Of a stretch of 34,259 nucleotides of DNA, positions 1-6,329 are shown piece after piece. The notes under the pieces were generated by a model. That model had not been told where the DNA came from and made no database searches. It saw only the letters and a program-made list of their open reading frames with translations. Source of the DNA: an uncultured Acetatifactor sp. (lineage in GTDB: Bacteria; Bacillota; Clostridia; Lachnospirales; Lachnospiraceae); contig CAJTPH010000029.1 of the NCBI GenBank assembly GCA_910578215.1, positions 1 to 34,259 of the forward strand, given 5' to 3'. The stretch's first letter is position 1; every line of letters starts with the position of its first letter. Both the position numbers and the translations under genes were made by a program.

Positions 1-240
1 GCTAAAGCAACTCTTGAGCCGCCAGCATTTGTATATATGTTATAAGAAAACATCCGACGCTACAAGATAATCTGGACTTTTTCTTTCCTCTTTTTACTTC
101 TTGATTTAAAGTTACAAATAACACCACTACATTAAAAAAAATTCCTCACTCATAGTTTCCGACTATCTCTATAGTTCCAAGATCTGCCGAACAACTGCCA
201 CAATTTATGAATACCCAATGTGTTATGAACCCCTCCACAC

Positions 241-336
241 TCAAAATCCCTTGATTTTAAGCCATTCTTCAATACTTTCGCCTGCGAGTACCCAAATTCC
301 TATGGCATCAATTGGAACTAGCCGCCTGTGCCGCTG
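241..336 (-). pseudogene. short coding remnant, unknown family
   Basis: On the minus strand an open stretch of about 31 codons ends at a TGA at 241-243. It reads like the acidic and hydrophobic C-terminus of a protein (IDAIGIWVLAGESIEEWLK) but has no start codon or ribosome site, and a stop lies just upstream. It sits between the truncated acetyltransferase zone and the window edge. I do not recognise the family and it may be chance. The rest of 1-390 is AT-rich at the left end and shows nothing I can name. Confidence 0.2.
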
Positions 337-390
337 TTATACTTTGATGACTTTTACCCCAACCCAAATTGCGCTTTTTCTACGCCAATG

Positions 391-573
391 CTATTTTATC
401 CGGTACTGCCCGGCTTCCTCGTCCGTAAGCGGTCTGCCTAACGCCTTTACCGCATCAATCATTTTGCGCCATTCATAACGCTTTCCGTCTGACGGTTCCG
501 TCAGCCTGCCGTCTTTCGCATAATCGGCAATATCCTCAAGCAAGCTGGTCCTTTTTCTTTCCATTGTCAACAT
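391..573 (-). CDS. small hypothetical protein, 60 aa
   Basis: A short, highly charged soluble protein with no membrane segment. An AGGTGGTGG ribosome site lies just ahead of the ATG at 573, and a second in-frame ATG lies three codons in. Its end (GRPLTDEEAGQYRI) looks like a compact helical domain. It follows the truncated acetyltransferase by 8 bases on the same strand, so the two were probably cotranscribed before the partner was damaged. I do not recognise a named family. It could be a leftover of an accessory module. Confidence 0.5.
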   Translation of the reverse strand: MLTMERKRTSLLEDIADYAKDGRLTEPSDGKRYEWRKMIDAVKALGRPLTDEEAGQYRIK

Positions 574-581
574 ACCACCAC

Positions 582-905
582 CTACTTTCTAATATATTTC
601 TCTATGAGTATGGCCGCTGCTGCTTCATCTATATACATGCGCTGTCCTCTTGCCACCTGTGCACTTAAAACTTTCTGGTAATATGCAATCAGATCGCTTT
701 TCGCCGTAAATGCCACAACCCCGTCACATCCCGCCTCCATACTGACCTGGCAGGCAATCGCAAATAAATGACCGCCTACACCTTGATATTTTCCCGTAAG
801 ACCATAGCTGTGCGGCGCAGTTTCAACAATAGCAACATCTGCCACACCACCATCTATCCTGAGCGATATCCTTCCCTGCACTGTATCATCATCCGCTAAA
901 TGATT
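582..905 (-). pseudogene. 5'-truncated GNAT-like acetyltransferase
   Basis: The readable part resembles the C-terminal half of a GNAT N-acetyltransferase. It has a beta strand (GRISLRIDG), a short variable loop, then a GVGGHLFAIAC segment matching the acetyl-CoA pyrophosphate loop (Q/R-x-x-G-x-G/A) with its following helix, and a final strand-helix (VVAFTAKSDLIAYY). A full GNAT is usually 150-180 residues. Here the first two strands are missing. The frame continues upstream to an ATG at 977, but those residues are Pro/Leu-rich, unlike a GNAT start, and have no ribosome site. The homology therefore seems to break near 905. A remnant is more likely than a functional short enzyme. Confidence 0.55.
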
Positions 906-955
906 GCCAACCCGTGAAAACAGAGTTAAAATACGACACCACGGAAGGAGGGGAT

Positions 956-1078
956 TGGATGGAAAAGGATTCTGCATTATACCAGCTCATGGTCGTTCGC
1001 ATGAACGGCACATGCACAGCAGCCTTGGAAGCCAGTATACGAGCCAGGCGTTTGAAGATTAATGAGAGACAGGGGCAA
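956..1078 (+). other. plus-strand coding-like remnant with ribosome site
   Basis: An AAGGAGG site sits 8 bases ahead of an ATG at 956, followed by about 40 codons that look protein-like (MEKDSALYQLMVVRMNG...). After about 1079 the frame only runs antisense through the immunity gene, so no real C-terminus is visible. It adjoins the point where the acetyltransferase remnant breaks off. It is best read as another gene fragment left by a rearrangement. I do not recognise it. Confidence 0.2.
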
Positions 1079-1996
1079 TTAAATGCTTTTCAGCACCTTA
1101 ATAAAAGCCACCCGGTCCATACAAAGCCCATGAAAAGCCAGGGCAAACTCTTTCAATGTCTTTTTGGCGGACGAGCGGACAGAGAACGTATCCGCCTCGC
1201 AGTCAAAGATAAGCTTTTTCCCGCATTCTGGCATGTTTTCTTCTATGTATGCCGCTGCGACCCTTTCCCAGTCATAGCCGCTTCCGGGCAGCCCTGCCTC
1301 CGCAAAGCACTCCCTGTTCAGGGCGTCCGCCTCAAGGGTCAGGGTGTAAGTCCCGGGCTTCCCCATCCATCGAAACGGCAGAAGCTCCTCTTTGAGCTTT
1401 CTGTCCAAGTCCCGGGGCTTGGGATATCCCTCCCTGCGCTCCTCTACGGTCTGCTCATAATTCAACTCCATCCCCTGTTCCGTCAGTATCCGGCGTATGT
1501 CGCATTCAACGCTTACGCTGCCCATGATACAAGGACGAGGTATATCACCGGACCTGAACAGCTCATGATACTGCTCTGACGAAATAGGGATCTTTACGCC
1601 GCCCTTACAGATTTCGGAAGGGTATAAAAACGAGATGTTTCCATAATCGGAATCTCTGTGTTTGTCATAGCCGGGATCTTCATACAGGACGCGCCAGCGT
1701 CCCAGCTCAAACATCCCGCCGGCAAGAATCGGTTTAAACATCCGCCCCGAAGCTTTGACGGCCTCCGGACTATCCGGAATTTTACCCACATAGCGGAAGA
1801 CTTCCATCATATAAACACTTTTATGGTCAAAGGGCTCAATAATTCTGCCATAGGCATAGGGGTCGTCCTTATTCAGCTTATATTTCCTGTAATTTATAAA
1901 CTCGTCAAAGGCTTCTCTCCAGCTCTGGTACGCCGGAAGATATAAGGGGATTGCAAAAATATCCCCCTGGTCGGGTCTTAACTTAATCTCATCCAT
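1079..1996 (-). CDS. two-domain immunity protein (Imm26 + Imm51 types)
   Basis: A soluble protein of 305 residues without signal peptide. The N-terminal half opens with GDIFAIPLYLP and a YGRIIE strand, the signature of the Imm26 family, which protects against toxins of polymorphic toxin systems. The last ~90 residues (LTLEADALNRE..., GSGYDWERVAAAYIEE, FDCEADTFSVRSS, LKEFALAFH) match the Imm51 pattern of a G-x-G-Y-D-W-E motif followed by an acidic strand and a helix. Immunity domains are often strung together as multi-immunity proteins. AGAGGA lies 6 bases ahead of the ATG at 1996. No toxin is visible nearby, so this looks like an orphan. It follows DUF6054 by 32 bases and is probably the last gene of that run. 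Confidence 0.65.
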   Translation of the reverse strand: MDEIKLRPDQGDIFAIPLYLPAYQSWREAFDEFINYRKYKLNKDDPYAYGRIIEPFDHKSVYMMEVFRYVGKIPDSPEAVKASGRMFKPILAGGMFELGRWRVLYEDPGYDKHRDSDYGNISFLYPSEICKGGVKIPISSEQYHELFRSGDIPRPCIMGSVSVECDIRRILTEQGMELNYEQTVEERREGYPKPRDLDRKLKEELLPFRWMGKPGTYTLTLEADALNRECFAEAGLPGSGYDWERVAAAYIEENMPECGKKLIFDCEADTFSVRSSAKKTLKEFALAFHGLCMDRVAFIKVLKSI

Positions 1997-2028
1997 AACA
2001 GTCCTCTTTGTAATTATTGGGATTAAGG

Positions 2029-2355
2029 CTACAATAATTCCTTGAGCTTATCCAGAAAAGCTTCTTCCCCAAAGGTATTGATCTTAAAAAATACCGCCTG
2101 GCTTCCTCCTGCGGTGATTGCCGAAAGATGCACGGGACCGCCTGCCGCCTGAAAAAGCGTAACGCTCAGACTGAGCCTGTTGCCGCCCAAATAGCTGAAC
2201 CGCTCGAACACGCGCACGCTGCAGCGGGAATCGCCCTCGGCAAAGTCGCTGGAATCCTCCAGCGATGCGGATACGCTGCCGTTTAAAATGCCGTCTTCAA
2301 TACGTCTGATTATGTCCGTCATACTTCCGTTTAAGGTCCGTTCCAATTTAGCCAT
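2029..2355 (-). CDS. DUF6054 family protein
   Basis: A 108-residue soluble protein resembling the uncharacterised DUF6054 family of Lachnospiraceae. Recognisable blocks are the start (AKLERTLNGSMTDIIRRIE), the DGILNGSVSASLEDSSDF segment, a Cys-containing strand (CSVRVFERFSYLGGNRLSLSVTLF) and the C-terminal FLDKLKELL helix. The alternating strands and terminal helices suggest a small alpha/beta fold that may bind a lipid or a partner protein. No catalytic motif is obvious. AAGGGAG precedes the ATG at 2355. It lies between DUF2500 and the immunity gene with short gaps, consistent with one transcript. Confidence 0.65.
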   Translation of the reverse strand: MAKLERTLNGSMTDIIRRIEDGILNGSVSASLEDSSDFAEGDSRCSVRVFERFSYLGGNRLSLSVTLFQAAGGPVHLSAITAGGSQAVFFKINTFGEEAFLDKLKELL

Positions 2356-2420
2356 TGCCCGCTCCCTTCTGTCCTGGTCTTCAAATTACGCCTGCTGCCT
2401 TATCTGATTTCCGTATTCCT

Positions 2421-2807
2421 CTACAGGCCGTTTACCTGCCGCCTCTCAAACCCAAGATACCGTGTACCCTGAAAGGTAAGCCTGCCCGTATCCCCTTCCG
2501 CCAGCATGCCATACTCCGTGCCGCTGACATGAAGCTCCATACGGTCGCCGCTCTCCACCTGAAAGGTGGCATAATAGGAGGTGGAATGCCCTGTGTGCAT
2601 TGCGCCGTTTCCGTGATTGTGATGATGTGTCACCTGGGTCCTCTTTGCCACAACAATGGCGCCCACCGTGAGCCTGGGGGAATGGTTGTTTTGATTCCAC
2701 TGGGCAATCCCTTTGATAAGGGTAAACAGAATCATGCATACCACCAGCCCGAACATCAGGAAAAAAACTGTCTGAAAACCGCCCCCAAAGAAAAATCCGC
2801 TGTTCAT
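2421..2807 (-). CDS. DUF2500 family membrane protein
   Basis: 128 residues with one N-terminal membrane helix (about residues 10-33) followed by a beta-rich soluble domain. The soluble part starts ARLTVGAIVVAKRTQV-like, includes a His-rich loop (THHHNHGNGAMHTGHS), then YYATFQVESGDRMEL and a C-terminal GDTGRLTFQGTRYLGFER strand pair. This order is typical of DUF2500, a family of unknown function. The His cluster could bind a metal, which is my inference. AGGAGG precedes the ATG at 2807. It sits 67 bases after the TlpA-like gene. Confidence 0.75.
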   Translation of the reverse strand: MNSGFFFGGGFQTVFFLMFGLVVCMILFTLIKGIAQWNQNNHSPRLTVGAIVVAKRTQVTHHHNHGNGAMHTGHSTSYYATFQVESGDRMELHVSGTEYGMLAEGDTGRLTFQGTRYLGFERRQVNGL

Positions 2808-2874
2808 ATCCGTATCCTCCTGCCCGCTTCAACGGGTATCCGTCTAATCGTTTGACCTACTGCCCTGCGCGTCT

Positions 2875-3465
2875 TTACAGCCCCAGAGCCTCCTTGTAAA
2901 CCTTGTACATGGAATCGGCGTCCGAAGCCCCCGACCCGGCAGCTACAATATATCCTTCTTCGTCGATAATAAACGTTGTGGGCAGGGAGGTAATTCCTCC
3001 AAACATAAATTGAATGGCTCCGTCCGTATCCAGCACAATGGGAAAGGTGTAGCCGTTGTTTTTGACGAATTTCTGCACCGTCCCCTTGTCCTCGCTGCAG
3101 TTGACGGCCAGAATCACAAGCTCCTCGGGAAATTCGTCCGCCAGCTTCTGAAGGGCAGGCATCTCTCCCACACAGGGACCGCACCATGTAGCCCAGAAAT
3201 TCAGCAGAACCTTCTTTCCACTGCATTCCTTGAAGGACAGAGTCCCGCCGTCAGAGAGCGTCATCTCAAAATCCGGCACCTGTATCCGCTCCTGAACCTG
3301 GTCCTCCCCCTGATTATCGCCGTTATCGGAAAAATCGTTTTCAACGCCGTCCCCGGCAATCACATTTTCATCCTCATGCCCCGCGTCCCCACAGCCTGCG
3401 CACACAAGCAGAACAGCACACAGCAGAAAAGCCGCTACAGACCTATTTCTCTTTTTTGTTTTCAT
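2875..3465 (-). CDS. TlpA-family thioredoxin-like lipoprotein
   Basis: Predicted extracytoplasmic thiol-disulfide protein anchored by lipid. The first 25 residues form a basic then hydrophobic signal ending in a lipobox-like VCAGC, with Cys25 as the likely lipidated residue. A Cys rather than Leu at -3 is unusual. After an acidic linker comes an AhpC/TSA-like thioredoxin fold with the NFWATWCGPC active site (Cys95, Cys98) and the cis-proline loop SLPTTFIID. I chose the ATG at 3465, with AGAGGA about 10 bases upstream. An in-frame start seven codons earlier would spoil the signal peptide. The membrane 4Fe-4S protein just upstream is the likely electron donor. Such proteins reduce disulfides or serve as oxidative-damage reductases. 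The substrate is unknown. Confidence 0.85.
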   Translation of the reverse strand: MKTKKRNRSVAAFLLCAVLLVCAGCGDAGHEDENVIAGDGVENDFSDNGDNQGEDQVQERIQVPDFEMTLSDGGTLSFKECSGKKVLLNFWATWCGPCVGEMPALQKLADEFPEELVILAVNCSEDKGTVQKFVKNNGYTFPIVLDTDGAIQFMFGGITSLPTTFIIDEEGYIVAAGSGASDADSMYKVYKEALGL

Positions 3466-3538
3466 CCTTCTATCCTCTTTTCCCATTCTATTATTTTTCT
3501 GTCCCTGTCATCCTGATCCCGTCTCTTTTCATCCGAAT

Positions 3539-4438
3539 TTATAAGCCCGTATCCAAAGGACGCTTCGACGGCTTCTTTTTGGTCATATCCTCGTTTAATT
3601 TTCCCCTGCGGCATATGGCACCCGTATGACACACATCCCTGCATTCCCCGCACTGGATACACTCTCTGTCTCCCGGTTTTTTCACATCCATCTTACAGTG
3701 ACGGACGCAGGCCTGGCAGCCCGTACACCTGCCCTCGTCCACTTTGATGCCCATAAGGCTGATTTTTGAAAACAGGGAATAGATTGCGCCCAGCGGGCAC
3801 AAAAACCGGCAGAAGCTTCTGTACAGCACCATCATGCTAAGGCATATCACCACCAGGACAAACACCTTCCAGGAAAAGAGGACTTCGGCAAGGGCACGCA
3901 GCTTGGAATTTCCCAAAACAAGCGGGATGCCGCCCTCCAGGGTTCCTGCCGGGCAAATGTATTTGCAGAAGGCCGGAACAGGCATCCCTTCGGCAATTCC
4001 CAGATACAGCGGGATATAGATTACAAAAACAATCAAAACCACGTATTTAAGCCAGGTTAAAGCTCGGGTGACACGGTTCTTTTTTATTTTGGGCAGCGGG
4101 AGCTTATAAAGCAGATCCTGCAGCAGCCCAAACGGGCATAAAAACCCGCAGATCACCCTGCCCAAAAACAGCCCGAACAGCAGCAGGATGCCAAAAATGT
4201 ACATGGGTATGCGGTAGCTCACACTGCTCAGGGCATTCTGGAGCGTCCCTAGAGGGCAGGATGCCACGGCTCCCGGGCAGGAATAACAGTTAAGCCCCGG
4301 CACGCACATCCCCTTTACGGGTCCCTGATAGATCGAAGCATTCCCAAAGCCCTTTATATTTGCATTGTAGATTAAAGCGGCAGCCAGCTGGGTGCATCTG
4401 CGCTTTAAGGCAGGCCTGGGCTTCTTTATCTCAGCCAA
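3539..4438 (-). CDS. membrane 4Fe-4S electron-transfer protein (NapH/YccM-like)
   Basis: 299 residues with about five membrane helices and many cysteines. In order: an N-terminal CVPGLNCYSCPGAVASC block near residues 45-61, CGFLCPFG near 97-104, CKYICPAG near 158-165, CRFLCPLG near 210-217, and two cytoplasmic ferredoxin-type motifs (Cys238/241/244/248 and Cys260/263/266/270). This is the architecture of the NapH/CcoG-like polyferredoxins that pass electrons through the membrane. The start is a TTG at 4438. Its GGAG site lies inside the last codons of the upstream CD1871A-like gene, which it overlaps by 8 bases, suggesting translational coupling. The downstream TlpA lipoprotein is the likely electron acceptor. 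Confidence 0.85.
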   Translation of the reverse strand: MAEIKKPRPALKRRCTQLAAALIYNANIKGFGNASIYQGPVKGMCVPGLNCYSCPGAVASCPLGTLQNALSSVSYRIPMYIFGILLLFGLFLGRVICGFLCPFGLLQDLLYKLPLPKIKKNRVTRALTWLKYVVLIVFVIYIPLYLGIAEGMPVPAFCKYICPAGTLEGGIPLVLGNSKLRALAEVLFSWKVFVLVVICLSMMVLYRSFCRFLCPLGAIYSLFSKISLMGIKVDEGRCTGCQACVRHCKMDVKKPGDRECIQCGECRDVCHTGAICRRGKLNEDMTKKKPSKRPLDTGL

Positions 4439-4637
4439 TTCCGATACACTCCAGACAAATGCGCACCGCCTTGTTCAGCGTCACGGTATATTCTCCCTGC
4501 CAGAGTCCCCCGACCAAAAGCGCCGCACCCAATACGCCCGTCACAATCCGAAACCCTGTGATTTTCTTATGCTTTTGCCCTGCATCCTTTTCCTTATCCG
4601 TATTTATTTCATTATTCATAGATTTTTCTTCATTCAT
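4431..4637 (-). CDS. CD1871A-like CXXC-motif small membrane protein
   Basis: A 68-residue protein with a charged Asn/Lys/Glu-rich head, one membrane helix (about residues 29-47) and a C-terminal RICLECIGIG. The C-x-x-C tail after a helix is the mark of the CD1871A family, which is found next to 4Fe-4S membrane proteins as here. Known members are about 40 residues, so only the part from about residue 24 is likely essential. The ATG at 4637 and another at 4619 both have weak ribosome sites. The head is built from an 18-bp tandem repeat that continues upstream in another frame (see 4648-4758), so the true start is uncertain. Confidence 0.7.
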   Translation of the reverse strand: MNEEKSMNNEINTDKEKDAGQKHKKITGFRIVTGVLGAALLVGGLWQGEYTVTLNKAVRICLECIGIG

Positions 4638-4712
4638 AGTTTTTTCTTTAATTCATAGTTTTTTCTTCATTCATAGATTTTTCTTCATTCACAGATTTTA
4701 CTTTATTCATAG
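4615..4712 (-). repeat. 18-bp tandem repeat carrying repeated ATG codons
   Basis: On the minus strand the unit is ATGAATGAAGAAAAAWCT, repeated about five times with small changes (GTG for ATG, a GTA codon). One unit is 19 bp long because of an extra T, making ATGAATTAAAG and creating a TAA stop. Each unit contains a run of five or six A. Both the unit and the A-run can slip during replication. Confidence 0.75.
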
Positions 4713-4758
4713 TTTTTTCTTTATATATTTCTATCCCTTTTAGAAAATGTGTTCTCAT
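4648..4758 (-). CDS. 36-codon upstream frame, possible frameshifted 5' end of CD1871A-like gene
   Basis: From an ATG at 4758 an open frame runs through the 18-bp repeats and stops at the TAA at 4648-4650, only 10 bases before the ATG at 4637. It is offset from the CD1871A-like frame by one base, and removing the extra T in the 19-bp repeat unit would join the two into about 109 codons. There is no good ribosome site at 4758. It could be an upstream regulatory ORF, a slipped 5' end, or non-coding. Confidence 0.3.
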   Translation of the reverse strand: MRTHFLKGIEIYKEKTMNKVKSVNEEKSMNEEKTMN

Positions 4759-4865
4759 TGTTTATCTGGATAATTTTAATGTATATTCATACATATCTCC
4801 ACACAAACGGAATTTGTCTGCGCCACAAACCATGGGTTTTCTTCTTAAAAGCATTTTTTGCTATG

Positions 4866-5270
4866 TTACCACACCTCTCCTTTACTAAACTTTTTTGCTT
4901 CTTTAAGCTTTATAGATAATGCAATAACATAATACAATGACACAACTGCAAAATATTCGTGCTCTGCCTCGCACAATTGCCCTAACCCTGTTTTAAAATA
5001 AACCCACCAATGATATGGCCTGAACACAATTTGCGGAAGAAACACCACATATCCGATTAAGCCCCATAATGACATTTTGTTCCTTTTCTTGGGGTCAGTT
5101 GCTATCCCCCAGGTATTTTTTTCTGCAATTAATAATTCAGCCAATTTATAATTTTTTATGGCGATTGATCTGCTGAATGAATTAAATGTCATAGAAATGA
5201 TTCTAATCGGCGCTATATACCATGTCAGAAGCATTACTGTATTAAATAACATAAAGAAAAAATCCAACAT
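4866..5270 (-). CDS. small integral membrane protein, unknown
   Basis: 134 residues starting MLDFFFMLFN. GGAGAGG lies 6 bases ahead of the ATG at 5270; a longer frame from 5354 has a basic, unlikely N-terminus. A first hydrophobic helix covers about residues 2-20. A short basic stretch (SFSRSIAIKNYKLAELL) follows, then a second helix near 60-80 and a third near 110-125. No catalytic motif is visible and I do not recognise the family. Base composition is more AT-rich than its neighbours. The gene stands apart from flanking genes: about 180 bases of GC-rich repeats separate it from the YihY gene. Confidence 0.55.
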   Translation of the reverse strand: MLDFFFMLFNTVMLLTWYIAPIRIISMTFNSFSRSIAIKNYKLAELLIAEKNTWGIATDPKKRNKMSLWGLIGYVVFLPQIVFRPYHWWVYFKTGLGQLCEAEHEYFAVVSLYYVIALSIKLKEAKKFSKGEVW

Positions 5271-5328
5271 ATATTCCTCTCCATATGCGCATTCTTTTTT
5301 ATGTCTGCCACATCTTTCTTTCGCCCGG

Positions 5329-5426
5329 CTTGCATTCTTGACGGGTCTATGCACCCTGCCCCGGCTTACTTCCCTGACGGGCCTGCGTCCCCTGCCCGGC
5401 TTTAGGCCCCTGCCCGGCTTTAGGCC
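5329..5426. repeat. GC-rich degenerate tandem repeats ending in CTGCCCGG
   Basis: Two imperfect 35-36 bp copies (5329-5364 and 5365-5399) share TGACGGG and a CTGCCC(C)GG end. They are followed by an exact 18-bp unit CTTTAGGCCCCTGCCCGG (5400-5417) and a partial copy CTTTAGGCC (5418-5426). The block fills the gap between the 5270 gene and the stop of the YihY gene at 5452. No gene is visible in it. Confidence 0.7.
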
Positions 5427-5451
5427 GCGGCGCAGCGCCAGGCAAGGGACC

Positions 5452-6315
5452 TTACGGGGTCTTTTCTCCCTTGTCCGCGGAGCTGCCCCTGGGGTTTACA
5501 AGCGCCTTGTTCACCGGCTGAAAATAACGGTTTATGTGAGCGCCTATCATAATGATGTACATACAGAAATACATCCAGATCAGTACGATAATAATGAGGG
5601 AAAGGCTGCCATAGATGCCGTAGGAGTTGCCATAGGTCACATAAATGGAAAATCCCCATGAAAAAATACTCCACAGCACCGAAGCAAAGGCCGCGCCGGG
5701 AATCTGTTCCTTAAATTTCTGCTTTTTGTCCGGCATATAGGCATAGATCGCCGCAAAGGACAGCGTCAAAACCACCCACACCGCCATAAAGCGGAAGCTC
5801 ATGAAAAAGGACACCACCATCTGAAGCTGCGGCAGGCGGTGCAGCGCCAGCGTCACTAGCTGGTCCCCAAAGACCATGATAAACAGCGAGAGAATCACCG
5901 CCACAAGCATTACAAGGGTATAAAAGGACGCAATGAACCGAATCACAAAATAATTTCGGTTCTCCTCCACGCCGTTCACCGCATTTAAGCCTCTCATCAA
6001 AGCCATCACACCCTTTGCCGCAGACCAGATGGTAGCGATGACCGCCACGGACAAAATGCCCGCGGACTTATCGTACACGTCGGCAATCAGGCTTTCCACC
6101 AGGTCATCCACCAGGTCGGGCGTGATATCCGTCACCGCCTCCACCAGATTTTCCTCCGTCAGGGGCGTGTAGGGAATAATGGTGCATATTACCATAAGCA
6201 TGGGCACCACCGACAGAAAAAAGAAAAAGGCGATGCTGGCCGCATAAGCGCTGATATTCTGCTTTCTCATCTGTGTGGAAAAATCCACTGCAGTCAGATA
6301 TAGCTTATAAATCAA
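5452..6315 (-). CDS. YihY/virulence factor BrkB family membrane protein
   Basis: 287 residues with six predicted membrane helices. The N-terminal helix contains ISAYAASIAFFFFLSVVPML, the conserved A-x-x-x-x-F-F-x-x-S-x-x-P signature. Later blocks include SAAKGVMALMRGLNAV, the PDKKQKFKEQIPGAAFASVLW turn, and a final helix followed by GAHINRYF. Length and order fit the family, which has been misnamed RNase BN and whose transport or envelope role is unsettled. The start is a TTG at 6315 with GGGAG upstream. It begins 14 bases after the SpoIID-like gene, so the two are likely cotranscribed. Confidence 0.85.
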   Translation of the reverse strand: MIYKLYLTAVDFSTQMRKQNISAYAASIAFFFFLSVVPMLMVICTIIPYTPLTEENLVEAVTDITPDLVDDLVESLIADVYDKSAGILSVAVIATIWSAAKGVMALMRGLNAVNGVEENRNYFVIRFIASFYTLVMLVAVILSLFIMVFGDQLVTLALHRLPQLQMVVSFFMSFRFMAVWVVLTLSFAAIYAYMPDKKQKFKEQIPGAAFASVLWSIFSWGFSIYVTYGNSYGIYGSLSLIIIVLIWMYFCMYIIMIGAHINRYFQPVNKALVNPRGSSADKGEKTP

Positions 6316-6329
6316 TCCGTCTGTCTCCC

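Noticed and set aside
1..240. Possible gene or RNA at the left edge
   Set aside because: AT-rich sequence with many stops in all frames. No promoter, motif or convincing fold could be supported.
4866..5354. Longer start for the small membrane protein
   Set aside because: The extra 28 residues are basic and non-conserved looking, and the GGAGAGG site points to the ATG at 5270.
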